Shown here piece by piece: positions 16,620 to 26,585 of a stretch of DNA of 50,878 bases. Where the stretch lies: positions 1-50,878 of the forward strand of contig NZ_JAUYEY010000005.1 in assembly GCF_030689685.1 (NCBI RefSeq), given 5' to 3'. Position numbers and translations under genes: made by a program. How positions within the stretch are numbered: position 1 is the stretch's first letter; each line of letters begins with the position of its first letter. Under the pieces are notes generated by a model. The model was not told the DNA's origin, did not search any database, and saw nothing but the letters and a program-made list of their open reading frames with translations. The stretch is from Polaromonas sp. GTDB taxonomy: Bacteria; Pseudomonadota; Gammaproteobacteria; Burkholderiales; Burkholderiaceae_C.

Positions 16620-18272
16620 ATGAACCCCAACGACAATCCGGCTCCGGCCGTTCCGGCCCCCCAGATTGAAGAATCAAACAGGGTTCCAGCCCATAGCCAG
16701 AAAGCGCAAGAAGCTCCTGATTTGATAGCGGATGAGATCACTGCAAACCAGGCCGAGCCATCCCGTCAGGCCCCGCCATCAGGCGCGCCAGCGAACCGCT
16801 TCGATGACGTAGTGACGGGCCAATTCGACGCCGACGAGGAAGATGTCGCGGTGGAACTGGCCAAACGCGTGCTGTTGCCCCAGCCCGAAACGCCGAAGTT
16901 GCACAAGGTGCTGGCCCAGGCCGGTCTGGGGTCGCGGCTCGAAATGGAGCAACTGATCCTGGAGGGGCGGATTTCGGTCAATGCCGAGCCGGCCCACATC
17001 GGCCAGCGCATCCAGTTCGGTGACACGGTCAAGGTCAATGGCAAGCCGATTCGGGTGCGGATCGACCCGCCACCGCCCCGCGTGATCGCCTACCACAAGC
17101 CTTCCGGCGAGGTGGTGTCGCACGACGACCCGCAGAACCGGCCCACGGTGTTTCGCAAGCTGCCCAAGCTGTTCCAGGGCAAATGGCAGTCGGTCGGGCG
17201 GCTCGACCTGAATACCGAAGGCCTGCTGCTGCTGACCAGCTCCGGCGAGCTGGCCAACAAGCTGATGCACCCGCGTTTCGGCCTGGAGCGCGAGTACGCG
17301 GTTCGGGTCCTGGGTGCCCTGAACAACGAAGAAAAGAAACGCCTGCTCGACGGCGTGCAGCTCGACGACGGGCTGGCCCAGTTCAGCACCATCGAGGCTG
17401 GCGGCGGCGAAGGCGCCAATTGCTGGTACCGGGTGACGATCTCCGAAGGACGCAACCGCGAGGTCCGCCGTATGTTCGAAGCTGTAGGCCACGCCGTCAG
17501 CCGACTGATCCGCATCCGTTATGGCGCCGTGGTGCTGCCGCGCGGCCTCAAGCGGGGTGCTTTTGTGGAGCTTGACGAGCGTGACATCTGGGCACTGACC
17601 AGTGCGGTCGGCCGTTCGGAATCGCGCGCCGACCCGCGCGGACCGAAAACGCCGACTGAAGCCGGAGACGGCGCTGGTGAGTCCCGCCTCGCACGCGGCC
17701 CACGCGGCAACGACAGGTCGCGCGGTGGGCGAGGGCGCACGGATGCCGGAGCGGCCCGACCGCCGGCGCAACCACCTGCATCCGGCCAGGACGATGGCGA
17801 GGAGCCGGGGCCCCATGAGTTCCAGCCGCCAATGCCCCGCAACGACGCGCCGCGTGATGCCAACCGGCGTCGCGGCGGCAAGGGCCGTGGGCCAGGTAAT
17901 GGCAACGGTGGCGCTGCCCCGCGTTCCGGCCCGCCGGGAAATTTCGGTGGCAATCCAGGTCAGGGCCAGCGCCGCCGCGACGACGGTGGTGGTCGCAGCG
18001 ACCGTGCCGACAAAGGGCCCGGCGGTGCGCAGCCCGACCCGATGAAAACTTCCTTCGGCTACATCGGTGCTGAAACCTTTACCCGCCAGCGTCAGACCCA
18101 GACCCAGACCCAGAGCCAGCGGCGCGGCGGGGGCAATGGTCCCGCTGGAGGTGGGGGCGGCGGAGGTGGTGGTACCGGCCAGCGGCGCGGCGGCGCAGGT
18201 GGCGGTGGCGGTGGAAACCGGGGTGGTGGCAATCGGAGCAATGGCGGTGGCAACCGGGGCGGAAACCGCTGA
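16620..18272 (+). CDS. rluB: 23S rRNA pseudouridine synthase RluB with long Gly/Arg-rich tail
   Basis: RluB modifies U2605 of 23S rRNA. The core (about residues 90-320) has an S4 domain, Y-H-K-P-S-G-E-V-V-S and the catalytic G-R-L-D-L-N-T-E-G-L-L-L with Asp196. At 550 residues it is nearly twice a minimal RluB. The N-terminal extension of about 85 residues contains a dispersed-repeat copy (E-S-N-R-V-P-A-H-S). The C-terminal tail of about 220 residues is low complexity, rich in Gly, Arg, Asn and Pro, with a Q-T-Q-T-Q-T stretch and long Gly runs; such RGG-like tails are common in Burkholderiales RluB and probably bind RNA (inference). Confidence 0.93.
   Translation: MNPNDNPAPAVPAPQIEESNRVPAHSQKAQEAPDLIADEITANQAEPSRQAPPSGAPANRFDDVVTGQFDADEEDVAVELAKRVLLPQPETPKLHKVLAQAGLGSRLEMEQLILEGRISVNAEPAHIGQRIQFGDTVKVNGKPIRVRIDPPPPRVIAYHKPSGEVVSHDDPQNRPTVFRKLPKLFQGKWQSVGRLDLNTEGLLLLTSSGELANKLMHPRFGLEREYAVRVLGALNNEEKKRLLDGVQLDDGLAQFSTIEAGGGEGANCWYRVTISEGRNREVRRMFEAVGHAVSRLIRIRYGAVVLPRGLKRGAFVELDERDIWALTSAVGRSESRADPRGPKTPTEAGDGAGESRLARGPRGNDRSRGGRGRTDAGAARPPAQPPASGQDDGEEPGPHEFQPPMPRNDAPRDANRRRGGKGRGPGNGNGGAAPRSGPPGNFGGNPGQGQRRRDDGGGRSDRADKGPGGAQPDPMKTSFGYIGAETFTRQRQTQTQTQSQRRGGGNGPAGGGGGGGGGTGQRRGGAGGGGGGNRGGGNRSNGGGNRGGNR
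16673..16730 (+). repeat. Dispersed ~55-bp repeat, copy 3 (inside rluB, in frame)
   Basis: Reads TCAAACAGGGTTCCAGCCCA then TAGCCAGAAAGCGCAAG and ends TTTGATAGCG. In the rluB frame it gives E-S-N-R-V-P-A-H-S-Q-K-A-Q-E-A-P-D-L-I-A, almost the same peptide as the hrpA copy. The GGGC arm is degraded to AAAGCG. Confidence 0.85.
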
Positions 18273-18384
18273 ATCCCCACTTCCGCCACACGCATTTGCC
18301 GACCGGGGCGATTGGCGGCAGGTTAAAATCAGGGGCTTTATTCGATTTGAATAAATCCTAGAAAATCAAGGTTAAGGAAATCTC

Positions 18385-18810
18385 ATGGCGATCGAACGCA
18401 CTCTCTCCATCATCAAACCCGATGCCGTGGCAAAAAATGTCATTGGTCAAATCTACGCACGTTTCGAGGCCGCTGGCCTGAAAGTGGTGGCTGCCCGCAT
18501 GGCCCACCTGTCGCGCGGCGAAGCCGAGGCTTTTTATGCCGTGCACAAAGAGCGCCCGTTTTTCAAGGACCTGGTTACCTTCATGATTTCCGGCCCGGTC
18601 ATGATTTCCGCGCTGGAAGGTGAGAACGCGATCCTGAAACACCGCGATCTGATGGGTGCGACGGATCCGAAGAAAGCCGCCGCTGGAACTATCCGCGCGG
18701 ACTTTGCCGACAGCATTGATGCCAACGCCGTGCACGGCTCTGACGCCGTTGAAACTGCCCAAGTGGAGATCAGTTTCTTCTTCGCGGGCATGAACATCTA
18801 CTCCCGCTGA
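18385..18810 (+). CDS. ndk: Nucleoside diphosphate kinase
   Basis: Ndk balances nucleoside triphosphate pools by a ping-pong phosphotransfer through a histidine. The 141-residue protein has the standard length and motifs: [11 protein letters not shown] near the start and N-A-V-H-G-S-D with active-site His117. A good AAGGAAAT ribosome site precedes the ATG. A TTAAAATC at 18323-18330 could be part of a -10 element, without a well-placed -35. ndk heads the rlmN-pilF-rodZ-ispG-hisS array as in many betaproteobacteria. Confidence 0.97.
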   Translation: MAIERTLSIIKPDAVAKNVIGQIYARFEAAGLKVVAARMAHLSRGEAEAFYAVHKERPFFKDLVTFMISGPVMISALEGENAILKHRDLMGATDPKKAAAGTIRADFADSIDANAVHGSDAVETAQVEISFFFAGMNIYSR

Positions 18811-18900
18811 AATGGCCCCCACGCTTGTCGCTTCGCTGACTGCGCTGCCCCCCAGGGGAGCCGTCGCTTGCTTGGGGCGGCCCCTCGCGGCGTGTGGTTG
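18811..18900. repeat. GC-rich Comamonadaceae-type intergenic repeat
   Basis: The sequence GGCCCCCACGCTTGTCGCTT followed by CGCTGACTGCGCTGCCCCCC and CTTGCTTGGGGCGGCCC is an element I recognise as common between genes in Comamonadaceae. A shortened inverse copy, GGCCGCCCCAAG...GGGGGGCC, lies inside hrpA near 44789. It separates ndk and rlmN. No terminator-like U-tract is present. Confidence 0.6.
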
Positions 18901-18919
18901 ACGTCCGGGCTTTCACAAA

Positions 18920-20065
18920 ATGACCGCCAACCTGCTTGATTACGATCTGGAAGGGCTGGCGGCCTTTTGCGAAGGGCTCGGAGAAAAACGCTTCCGTGCC
19001 ACCCAGCTTTTTCGCTGGATTCACCAAAAAGGCGCAACAAATTTCGATCAGATGACCGATCTCGCGAAGTCGCTGCGTGAAAAACTTCCCGCTTCCGCCC
19101 ATATCCAGAGCCTGAAGGTGGTGTCACGCCACGATTCAGCCGACGGCACCATCAAGTGGCTGTTCGATGTCGGTGCCGGCGATGTGATCGAGACGGTTTT
19201 TATTCCCGAGTCCGACCGCGGCACCCTGTGCATTTCCTCGCAGGCGGGCTGCGCCGTCGGTTGCCGCTTTTGCTCTACCGGCCACCAAGGCTTTAGCCGC
19301 AACCTGAGCACTGCCGAGATTACTGGCCAGCTCTGGTTTGCCGAGCACTTCCTGCGCCAGCACCTGGGCCGGAGCGAGCGGGTGGTTTCTAACGTCGTGA
19401 TGATGGGCATGGGCGAGCCGCTGCAGAACTATTCGCAGCTACTGCCGGCCTTGCGCGTCATGCTGGATGACCATGCCTACGGGCTGTCGCGCCGGCGCGT
19501 GACCGTATCGACTTCGGGCGTGGTGCCCATGATGGATCGTCTTGCTCAGGATTGTCCGGTGGCCTTGGCGGTGTCGCTGCACGCGCCGGAAGACGCCCTG
19601 CGCAGCAACCTGGTGCCGCTCAACAAAAAATACCCGATTGCAGAGTTGCTCGATGCCTGCAGCCGTTATCAGAGCGCCGCACCCCGCGACTTCATCACCT
19701 TTGAATACTGCATGCTCGATGGCGTCAACGACCAGGCCGAACACGCTCAGCAACTGGTGGATTTGATGCAAAAACATTCGGTGAGCGGTCTGTCGTGCAA
19801 GTTCAACCTGATTCCGTTCAACCCGTTCCCTGCTTCGGGACTGAAACGCTCCAGCATGCCGCAGGTGATGGCTTTCGCGAAAATCCTGATCGATGCGGGT
19901 ATGGTGACCACGGTGCGCAAGACGCGCGGCGACGATATTGATGCGGCTTGCGGTCAACTGGCCGGCGACGTGCAGGACCGCACCGGAGTACAACAACGCA
20001 TGGCGTCACAGCGGCAGGGTATGCTCAAGGGCATCAAGGTAGTTTCCAGGGAGGTCGGTGTATGA
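18920..20065 (+). CDS. rlmN: Dual-specificity RNA methyltransferase RlmN
   Basis: RlmN is a radical-SAM enzyme that methylates C2 of A2503 in 23S rRNA and A37 in some tRNAs. The 381-residue protein has the CX3CX2C iron-sulfur motif at Cys111/115/118 ([11 protein letters not shown]). A C-terminal Cys344 in A-A-C-G-Q-L matches the methyl-carrying cysteine. G-M-G-E-P-L-Q-N-Y is the SAM-binding segment. Its stop overlaps the pilF start in ATGA. Confidence 0.96.
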   Translation: MTANLLDYDLEGLAAFCEGLGEKRFRATQLFRWIHQKGATNFDQMTDLAKSLREKLPASAHIQSLKVVSRHDSADGTIKWLFDVGAGDVIETVFIPESDRGTLCISSQAGCAVGCRFCSTGHQGFSRNLSTAEITGQLWFAEHFLRQHLGRSERVVSNVVMMGMGEPLQNYSQLLPALRVMLDDHAYGLSRRRVTVSTSGVVPMMDRLAQDCPVALAVSLHAPEDALRSNLVPLNKKYPIAELLDACSRYQSAAPRDFITFEYCMLDGVNDQAEHAQQLVDLMQKHSVSGLSCKFNLIPFNPFPASGLKRSSMPQVMAFAKILIDAGMVTTVRKTRGDDIDAACGQLAGDVQDRTGVQQRMASQRQGMLKGIKVVSREVGV

Positions 20066-20871
20066 AGCTTGTCCGTGGCGTGATCTGGCTTTGCGTCTGT
20101 TGGGTGGCCGTGCTGATGGCCGGCTGTGCCGCCAATCCGGGCGCCGCGTGGGGGCCCGGCGGGCGCGCCGAGATCATGACCGAGTCGGACGAAACAGATG
20201 GCCGCAAGCGCGCGCGCATTCGCCTGGAACTTGCCGCCAATTATTTCCAGCAGGGCCAGACCAATGTGGCGCTGGATGAACTCAAGCAGGCGCTGGCCGC
20301 CGACCCGACCTTTGCCGATGCCCACAACCTGCGCGGCCTGGTCTACATGCGCATGAACGACAGTGCGCTGGCCGAAGACAGCTTTCGCAAAGCCATGGCG
20401 CTGAATCCCCGCGACGGAGACGTGCTGCACAACTATGGCTGGCTGCTCTGCCAACAAAACCGGTACGGCGAATCAATCACGCTGTTTGGTCGCGCTATCG
20501 CCATGCCCCAGTACGGAGGGCAGGCTAAAACACTGATGACACAAGGCATTTGCCAGATCAGTGCTGGCCAGATGGCCGAAGGTGAGCGTAGCCTGTCGCA
20601 GTCCTATGAGCTCGATGCCGGGAACCCGATCACTGCCTACCACCTGTCCAGGGCGCTTTTTCAGCGCGGCGACTTGTCGCGGGCACAGTTTTACATCCGT
20701 CGCGTCAACAACAGCGACTTGGCCAGGGCTGAAACGCTTTGGCTGGGTATCAAGGTGGAGCGCAGCCTGGGTAACCGCGAAGCCATGTTGCAGTTGGCGG
20801 ACCAGCTGAAAAAACGCTACGGTGGGTCGCGCGAGGCAGCAGCTTATGACAAAGGGGCCTTCAATGAGTGA
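20062..20871 (+). CDS. pilF: Type IV pilus biogenesis/stability lipoprotein PilF (PilW)
   Basis: PilF/PilW is an outer-membrane lipoprotein that helps secretin multimers form in the type IV pilus system. The 269-residue protein has a lipoprotein signal with lipobox L-M-A-G-C (Cys22), followed by TPR repeats, for example [17 protein letters not shown] and [17 protein letters not shown] chose the start at 20062 because it gives the signal peptide and overlaps the rlmN stop; a longer open frame upstream is an artefact of reading rlmN out of frame. Confidence 0.92.
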   Translation: MKLVRGVIWLCVCWVAVLMAGCAANPGAAWGPGGRAEIMTESDETDGRKRARIRLELAANYFQQGQTNVALDELKQALAADPTFADAHNLRGLVYMRMNDSALAEDSFRKAMALNPRDGDVLHNYGWLLCQQNRYGESITLFGRAIAMPQYGGQAKTLMTQGICQISAGQMAEGERSLSQSYELDAGNPITAYHLSRALFQRGDLSRAQFYIRRVNNSDLARAETLWLGIKVERSLGNREAMLQLADQLKKRYGGSREAAAYDKGAFNE

Positions 20872-21844
20872 ATTTGATGGCCAAGGGTCAGGCCGCTCCG
20901 ACATGCCGCTGGCGGCGTCTCCGCGAGACGAATCTCCAGCGCCTGCCGAAAGCGCTGGAACCCTGCTCAGGCAGGCGCGCGAGGCGGCTGGCCTGCACAT
21001 TGCTGCCCTGGCCGTCGCGCTGAAGGTACCGGTGAAAAAACTCGAAGCACTTGAGGCTGATCGGCTGGACTTGTTACCCGATGCGGTTTTTGTGCGTGCA
21101 CTGGCGTCAAGCGTTTGCCGCACACTCAAAATGGATGCGGGCCAGGTGCTGGCGCTTTTGCCACAAACCGGCAAGCCGCGCCTTGTTTACCAGCAGACCA
21201 GCATCAACACACCATTTCGCTCCCCGAGTGATGGACCTGGCCCCTCCCTGTGGGCGCAGGTGTCCCGGCCGGCGGTTCTGGCAGGGCTGCTGCTGTTGCT
21301 GGGTGCGCTGGTACTGATTTTTTTGCCGGCTGTTCAGCAGCAGGAGATGGCGGTCCTGCCCCTGGCCGGCATCTCTGCGCCCGCTCCACAATCGGCGCCG
21401 GTCAGAGTCGCTGCGGCTCCCGCGCAAGTGCAGCAAAGCCCCAGCCCCGCGGTGCCGGAAAGCCCGGCGGCTGCGGTGGGTGTCATGTCTGCCGCGCCTG
21501 CGATGGCCCCCGGTTTGTCGGCAGGTGCCACGCTTTTAATGCCGGCTGCGAGTCCCGTCGAGGCACCGGCCGCCACAACTGCGCAAGCACAAGCACCGGC
21601 GGCAGCCAATGGCATCATCATGTTCACGGCCAAAGGGCAATCCTGGGTTGAAGTCACCGATGCCAAAGGGTTGGTGGTGTTGCGTCGCACGCTGGCCGCC
21701 GGTGAGGCAGCCAGTGCCTCGGGCGTCCTGCCGCTGGCAGCCGTGGTCGGCCGGGTCGATGCCACCCAGGTGCAGGTGCGTGGCCGTCCCTTCGATCTGG
21801 GCGCGGTTGCCAAAGACAACGTCGCACGTTTCGAGGTGAAATAG
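20864..21844 (+). CDS. rodZ: RodZ-like cytoskeletal membrane protein
   Basis: RodZ links the MreB cytoskeleton to the elongation machinery. The 326-residue protein has an N-terminal Xre-like helix-turn-helix domain ([13 protein letters not shown], then [10 protein letters not shown]), one transmembrane segment at about 133-156, a long Ala/Pro/Val-rich periplasmic linker and a C-terminal DUF4115 domain with [11 protein letters not shown]. It overlaps pilF by 8 bp. An in-frame ATG at 20846 is an alternative start. This gene position between pilF and ispG is conserved. Confidence 0.9.
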   Translation: MSEFDGQGSGRSDMPLAASPRDESPAPAESAGTLLRQAREAAGLHIAALAVALKVPVKKLEALEADRLDLLPDAVFVRALASSVCRTLKMDAGQVLALLPQTGKPRLVYQQTSINTPFRSPSDGPGPSLWAQVSRPAVLAGLLLLLGALVLIFLPAVQQQEMAVLPLAGISAPAPQSAPVRVAAAPAQVQQSPSPAVPESPAAAVGVMSAAPAMAPGLSAGATLLMPAASPVEAPAATTAQAQAPAAANGIIMFTAKGQSWVEVTDAKGLVVLRRTLAAGEAASASGVLPLAAVVGRVDATQVQVRGRPFDLGAVAKDNVARFEVK

Positions 21845-23118
21845 TGGCCGCCTGTCTACCGGTGGAATCGGCTGCGCCCAAGGCACGTGTGTCCTCGCAG
21901 GCGCGGGTGGTCTGGGGCTCGCGCGTGGTCACGGTGGGCGGCGATGCGCCGGTGCGCGTGCAATCCATGACCAACACCGACACCGTCGATGCGATCAGTA
22001 CCGCCATCCAGGTCAAGGAGCTCGCTCTGGCTGGCTCGGAGATGGTTCGCATCACCGTCAACACGCCCGAAGCGGCCCAGGCTGTGCCTTATGTGCGTGA
22101 GCAGCTAGATCGCATGGGCATTGACGTGCCGCTGGTCGGCGATTTTCACTACAACGGCCACCGCCTGCTGACGGATTATCCAGCGTGTGCCGAGGCCTTG
22201 TCCAAATACCGCATCAATCCCGGCAATGTGGGCAAGGGCGACAAACACGACAGGCAGTTTGGTCAGATGATCGAGGCGGCCGTTCGCTGGAACAAGCCGG
22301 TGCGTATTGGTGTCAACTGGGGCAGTCTGGACCAGGAACTGCTGGGCAGCCTGATGGACGACAACAGCCGCCGCCCCCAACCCTGGGACGCCAAACAGGT
22401 GATGTACGAGGCCCTGATTACCTCGGCGATTGATTCCGCCATGCTGGCAGAAAAAATGGGCATGGATAAAAACCAGATCATCCTGTCGTGCAAGGTCAGT
22501 GGTGTGCAGGACCTGATCTCGGTGTACCGCGAACTGTCAAAACGCTCGCGATACGCGCTGCATCTGGGCCTGACCGAGGCCGGCATGGGCACCAAAGGCA
22601 CGGTGGCCTCCAGCGTGGCGCTGGCGGTGCTGCTGCAGGAGGGCATTGGCGACACCATCCGTGTGTCGCTCACCCCGCAACCCGGCGAGGCGCGCACGCA
22701 GGAGGTCCTGATTGCCTCCGAAATCCTTCAGGCGCTGGGGCTTCGCAGCTTTGTGCCCAGCGTCACGGCCTGTCCCGGTTGCGGCCGCACCACCAGCACC
22801 ACCTTCCAGGAACTGACCAAAGAAATCGACGACTTCCTGCGCGCCCAGATGCCAGTTTGGCGCGAACAATACCCTGGCGTTGAAAAGCTCAAGGTTGCCG
22901 TGATGGGTTGTATCGTCAACGGGCCAGGCGAGAGCAAACATGCCGACATCGGCATCAGCTTGCCGGGATCCGGCGAAGCACCGGCCGCGCCGGTCTATAT
23001 CGACGGCGAAAAAAGTGTGACTCTGCGCGGCGACCGCATTGCGCAGGAGTTCCGGGTGATTGTCGAAAATTACATTGAAAAGCGCTTTGGCACGCAAGTC
23101 GCCCAAGCCGCTGATTGA
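21844..23118 (+). CDS. ispG: 4-hydroxy-3-methylbut-2-enyl diphosphate synthase IspG
   Basis: IspG is an iron-sulfur enzyme of the MEP isoprenoid pathway, converting the cyclic diphosphate MEcPP to HMBPP. The 424-residue protein has the cluster ligands Cys310 and Cys313 (A-C-P-G-C-G-R-T) and Cys356, followed by N-G-P-G-E. The N-terminal TIM barrel carries [11 protein letters not shown]. It starts with GTG at 21844, sharing one base with the rodZ stop, so translation is coupled. A short palindromic repeat separates it from hisS. Confidence 0.96.
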   Translation: MAACLPVESAAPKARVSSQARVVWGSRVVTVGGDAPVRVQSMTNTDTVDAISTAIQVKELALAGSEMVRITVNTPEAAQAVPYVREQLDRMGIDVPLVGDFHYNGHRLLTDYPACAEALSKYRINPGNVGKGDKHDRQFGQMIEAAVRWNKPVRIGVNWGSLDQELLGSLMDDNSRRPQPWDAKQVMYEALITSAIDSAMLAEKMGMDKNQIILSCKVSGVQDLISVYRELSKRSRYALHLGLTEAGMGTKGTVASSVALAVLLQEGIGDTIRVSLTPQPGEARTQEVLIASEILQALGLRSFVPSVTACPGCGRTTSTTFQELTKEIDDFLRAQMPVWREQYPGVEKLKVAVMGCIVNGPGESKHADIGISLPGSGEAPAAPVYIDGEKSVTLRGDRIAQEFRVIVENYIEKRFGTQVAQAAD

Positions 23119-23152
23119 GCGTTTCAAAACGCATGACAGTCGGAACGCTCAA

Positions 23153-23193
23153 TCCCTCACCCCGGCCCTCTCCCAAAGGGCGAGGGTGAGAAC
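23153..23193. repeat. Palindromic CCCTCACCCC-type repeat, short copy
   Basis: CCCTCACCCCGGCCCTCTCC is followed by CAAAGGGCGAGGGTGAGAAC; the two halves can fold into a GC-rich hairpin. A longer relative lies in frame inside hrpA (45817-45904). This copy is intergenic, between ispG and hisS, and might also weaken read-through, but it has no U-tract. Confidence 0.7.
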
Positions 23194-23240
23194 CGTCCAA
23201 TTCACTGTCGTGTATTTCGAAAAGATCAATAAGAAACCCC

Positions 23241-24554
23241 GTGGCTGAAAAACTGACTGCCGTCAAAGGCATGAACGACATATTGCCGCCCGATTCGGCG
23301 CGCTGGGAATGGCTGGAAGACAAAGTCCGCGCCATGATGAGGCGTTACGCCTACCGCAACATCCGCACACCGATCCTGGAGCACACGCAGTTGTTTGTGC
23401 GCGGCATTGGCGAAGTCACCGACATTGTCGAGAAGGAAATGTATTCTTTCGACGACCGTGCCGACAAGGACGGCAAGCATGACCAGTTGACCATGCGGCC
23501 GGAAAACACCGCCAGCGTGGTGCGCGCGGTGACCGAACACAATTTGCTGTACGAAGGCGGCAAACGCCTGTATTACATGGGACCCATGTTTCGCCGCGAG
23601 CGTCCGCAGCGCGGTCGTTATCGCCAGTTTCATCAGATCGGCGCCGAGGCCCTGGGCTTTGCCGGGCCTGATGTCGATGCCGAACTGATCCTGCTCGCGG
23701 CGGCACTCTGGAAAGAACTAGGTCTGAACGACTGGCGGCTGGAGATCAACAGCCTGGGCCAGCCCGAAGAACGTGCGCAGCACCGCGCCGAACTGATTGT
23801 CCACCTGGAACAACATGCAGACCTGCTCGATGAAGAAGCGCGCAGGCGCCTTCACAGCAACCCGCTACGTATTCTCGACACCAAAAACCCGGCAATGAAA
23901 ACCGTCGTGGACAGTGCGCCACGGCTGCTCGATTTCCTGGGCCCCGAATCACTCGCGCATTTTGAAGGCTTGAAAGCCATTCTCGATGCCAACGCGGTGC
24001 CCTGGACCTTGAATCACCGGCTGGTGCGCGGGCTCGACTACTACAACCTGACCGTGTTCGAGTTTGTGACCGACCGCCTGGGCGCCCAGGGGACGATTTG
24101 CGCAGGCGGCCGTTACGACTATTTGATTGAGCAGATGGGCGGCAAGGCCGCGCCTGCGGTGGGCTGGGCGCTCGGCGTCGAGCGTGTGCTGGAACTCATC
24201 AAGGAGCAGGGCACGGCCATTGAACTGCCGGTGCCAGATGCTTACGCCATCATTGGCGACGCGGCGGCCTGGCCCGCTGCCTCGTGTGCCTTGCAGGCAC
24301 TGCGTGCCGCAGGTGTCAGCGTGCAAATGCACGCCGGCAGCGCCGACGGCATGGGCAGCATGAAGTCCCAGTTCAAGAAGGCCGACGGCAGCGGCGCGCG
24401 TTTTGCGCTGATTTTTGGACAGGCCGAGCTGGCAGACGGCTGCGTGGCGGTCAAGGCCTTGCGCGGAGACAAGGGCGATGCTGTGCAAGCCCAGGTGCTG
24501 CAGCCGCTGGACGCCATTGCCTCCTGGGCACAGGGCTTGCGCAGCGCCGGCTGA
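23241..24554 (+). CDS. hisS: Histidyl-tRNA synthetase
   Basis: This class II aminoacyl-tRNA synthetase has 437 residues. Motif 1 is near the N-terminus (I-R-T-P-I-L-E), motif 2 has [16 protein letters not shown], and the histidine-specific [11 protein letters not shown] and A-G-G-R-Y-D-Y follow. Start is GTG at 23241. It follows ispG as in most proteobacteria. Confidence 0.97.
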   Translation: MAEKLTAVKGMNDILPPDSARWEWLEDKVRAMMRRYAYRNIRTPILEHTQLFVRGIGEVTDIVEKEMYSFDDRADKDGKHDQLTMRPENTASVVRAVTEHNLLYEGGKRLYYMGPMFRRERPQRGRYRQFHQIGAEALGFAGPDVDAELILLAAALWKELGLNDWRLEINSLGQPEERAQHRAELIVHLEQHADLLDEEARRRLHSNPLRILDTKNPAMKTVVDSAPRLLDFLGPESLAHFEGLKAILDANAVPWTLNHRLVRGLDYYNLTVFEFVTDRLGAQGTICAGGRYDYLIEQMGGKAAPAVGWALGVERVLELIKEQGTAIELPVPDAYAIIGDAAAWPAASCALQALRAAGVSVQMHAGSADGMGSMKSQFKKADGSGARFALIFGQAELADGCVAVKALRGDKGDAVQAQVLQPLDAIASWAQGLRSAG

Positions 24555-24624
24555 CACGCACCCTACAATCGACACTCCTTGTTGGGCAACAACACATCTA
24601 CCGGACAGAACAAAAAAGCGCTTT

Positions 24625-25335
24625 ATGGCAAAACATCTCGATTTGGAAGAACAGGAGCAGCTTGACGAGCTCAAGCACTTCTGGAAGCGATACGGCAACC
24701 TGATCACCTGGGGTTTGATTGCCATCTTCGGCACCTTTGCCGCATGGAACGGTTACCAGTACTGGCAGCGCAGCCAGCAGGCGCAGGCCGCCGTTATGTA
24801 CGACGAGGTCGAGCGCGCTGCCGCGTCGGGTGACGCTGGTCGGCTGGATCGTGCGCTGGCCGACATGAAGGACAAATATGGCAGTACGGCCTTTGCGCAG
24901 CAAGCCGGACTGCTAGCCGCCAAAACCTATTACGACAACGGCAACATCGATGGCGCCAAGGCCGCCTTGACCTGGGTGGCCGACAAAAGTGCCGACGAAG
25001 GTTACCTGGCGATTGCCAAGCTGCGGTTGGCCGGGGTGCTGCTCGAAGCCAAGGCCCATGATGAAGCGCTGCAGCAGTTGTCGGGCACCTTCCCCAAGGA
25101 TTTCACGGCACTGGTGGCAGACCGGCGCGGCGACATATTTGCTGCGCAAGGCAAAAAAATCGAAGCCAAAGTCGAATACGAAAAAGCCTACAAAGGCATG
25201 GACGAGCGCACGGAATACCGGCGCCTGGTCGAGGTCAAACTCAATGCGCTCGGCATCAATCCGTCAGCGACATTGCCCGCCCCTGCAGCAGCCGCTGCAG
25301 CTTCTCCCGCGTCCGCCACGGAGGTCAAGCAGTGA
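24625..25335 (+). CDS. yfgM: YfgM-like membrane-anchored TPR protein
   Basis: YfgM is a single-pass inner-membrane protein thought to link the SecYEG translocon to periplasmic chaperones. The 236-residue protein has a charged cytosolic N-terminus (E-E-Q-E-Q-L-D-E-L-K-H-F-W-K-R), one membrane segment at about 24-45 (I-T-W-G-L-I-A-I-F-G-T-F-A-A-W) and a periplasmic TPR-like region. The ATG at 24625 gives this standard N-terminus; a much longer upstream frame runs inside hisS. It overlaps bamB in GTGA. Confidence 0.9.
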   Translation: MAKHLDLEEQEQLDELKHFWKRYGNLITWGLIAIFGTFAAWNGYQYWQRSQQAQAAVMYDEVERAAASGDAGRLDRALADMKDKYGSTAFAQQAGLLAAKTYYDNGNIDGAKAALTWVADKSADEGYLAIAKLRLAGVLLEAKAHDEALQQLSGTFPKDFTALVADRRGDIFAAQGKKIEAKVEYEKAYKGMDERTEYRRLVEVKLNALGINPSATLPAPAAAAAASPASATEVKQ

Positions 25336-26498
25336 TTCTCAAGTCTTTTAGGCCTCTGGCCCATGCTGGTAAAGCGCCAGCAGCTATTATTTTAATAGCA
25401 ATGTTATCCGGTTGCTCAATGTTCAGCGGATTTTTTGGCGGCTCCGTCAAGAAACCGCAACCAGCCGAATTGCAGCCTGTGGTCGCGCTGGTGCCGGTCA
25501 GGCAAGCCTGGACCGCCCGCATTGGTGAAGTCAGCTTTCCGCTCGAAGTCGAGGTAGCGGGTGACACGGTGGTGCTGGCCAGCGCGGACGGCACGGTGGC
25601 GTCACTCGACGCCCGCACCGGACGCGACCTCTGGCGCACCAACATCGGCACGCCGATTGCCGCCGGTGTCGGCAGCGACGGCAAGCTGGCCGCCGTGGTG
25701 ACGCGCGCTAACGAAGTGGTGGCCCTTGCCAGCGGCCGCGAAGTGTGGCGCCAGAAGCTGGCGGCGCAGGCTTTCAGCTCGCCTTTTGTCGCTGGAGGAC
25801 GGGTTTTTGTGCTGGCCGCTGACCGGTCGGTCAATGCCTTTGACGGCCAAACCGGACGCAAGCTCTGGACCCAGCAACGCCCCAGCGAGCCGTTGGTGCT
25901 GCGTCAGTCTGGTGTCATGCTGGCCGTCGGCGACACGCTGGTGGTGGGCCTGGCCGGCCGGCTGACCGGGCTGAACCCGCTCAATGGCAGCATCCGCTGG
26001 GAAGCACCGATTGCCTCGCCGCGCGGCATCAATGATGTGGAACGGCTGGTGGACCTCGTCGGCACGGTCAACCGCAACGGCAACACCGTGTGCGCCCGAG
26101 CCTTCCAGGCCAGCGTCGGCTGCGTCGATGCCGCGCGCGGCACTTTGCTCTGGAGCAAATCCGCCAACGGCGCTCAGGGCGTGGACGGTGACGACAGCCT
26201 GGTGTTTGGCACCGAGGCCGACGGCAAGGTGCTGGCCTGGCGCCGCAGCGATGGCGAAAGTGCGTGGAGCACGGACCGCCTGCGCTACCGCAACTTGACC
26301 TCACCGGTGGTGGTGGGACGCTCCATCGCCATTGGCGATTCAGCCGGTTTTCTTCACCTGCTGTCGCGCGCTGACGGCTCCGTGATGAACCGCCTGAGCA
26401 CCGATGGCTCGCCAGTGGCGGCTTCGCCGGTGCTGGCAGCCAATACCTTGATTACCGTGAGCCGATCAGGCGCCGTGTTCGGTTTCGCCCCTGAATGA
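25332..26498 (+). CDS. bamB: BamB, outer-membrane assembly lipoprotein, with repeat-derived signal peptide
   Basis: BamB is the beta-propeller lipoprotein of the BAM complex. The 388-residue product has PQQ-like propeller blades with repeated A-x-D-G-x-V-x-x-L-D-x-x-T-G-R motifs. The start is a GTG overlapping the yfgM stop. The signal peptide (residues 1-28, lipobox M-L-S-G-C, Cys28) is largely encoded by a dispersed-repeat copy: S-F-R-P-L-A-H comes from its left half and the hydrophobic A-A-I-I-L-I-A from its GCTATTATTTTAATAGC hairpin. Without the repeat there would be no normal signal, so the element appears adopted. Confidence 0.93.
   Translation: MILKSFRPLAHAGKAPAAIILIAMLSGCSMFSGFFGGSVKKPQPAELQPVVALVPVRQAWTARIGEVSFPLEVEVAGDTVVLASADGTVASLDARTGRDLWRTNIGTPIAAGVGSDGKLAAVVTRANEVVALASGREVWRQKLAAQAFSSPFVAGGRVFVLAADRSVNAFDGQTGRKLWTQQRPSEPLVLRQSGVMLAVGDTLVVGLAGRLTGLNPLNGSIRWEAPIASPRGINDVERLVDLVGTVNRNGNTVCARAFQASVGCVDAARGTLLWSKSANGAQGVDGDDSLVFGTEADGKVLAWRRSDGESAWSTDRLRYRNLTSPVVVGRSIAIGDSAGFLHLLSRADGSVMNRLSTDGSPVAASPVLAANTLITVSRSGAVFGFAPE
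25344..25400 (+). repeat. Dispersed ~55-bp repeat, copy 4 (forms the bamB signal peptide)
   Basis: Reads TCTTTTAGGCCTCTGGCCCA, then GCAGCTATTATTTTAATAGC. The right half is a perfect 7-bp stem, GCTATTA/TAATAGC, with a 3-nt loop. It has the same orientation and codon phase as the rluB and hrpA copies. Confidence 0.85.
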
Positions 26499-26585
26499 CG
26501 CTTGTTCGTGGACGATGTGCTTTCCACCCGTCCATGACACAAGCATGAGGTCCAACCAGCCGTAATCCGGCTGTGAAAAGTATTG

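Noticed and set aside
18093..18116. CAGACC hexamer array as a phase-variable switch in rluB
   Set aside because: Hexamer changes keep the reading frame, and there are only three perfect units, so on/off switching is not expected.
24537..24569. A possible promoter before yfgM (TTGCGC ... TACAAT)
   Set aside because: The spacing of 21 bp is too long for a normal sigma-70 promoter, so only the TACAAT remains, which is weak evidence.
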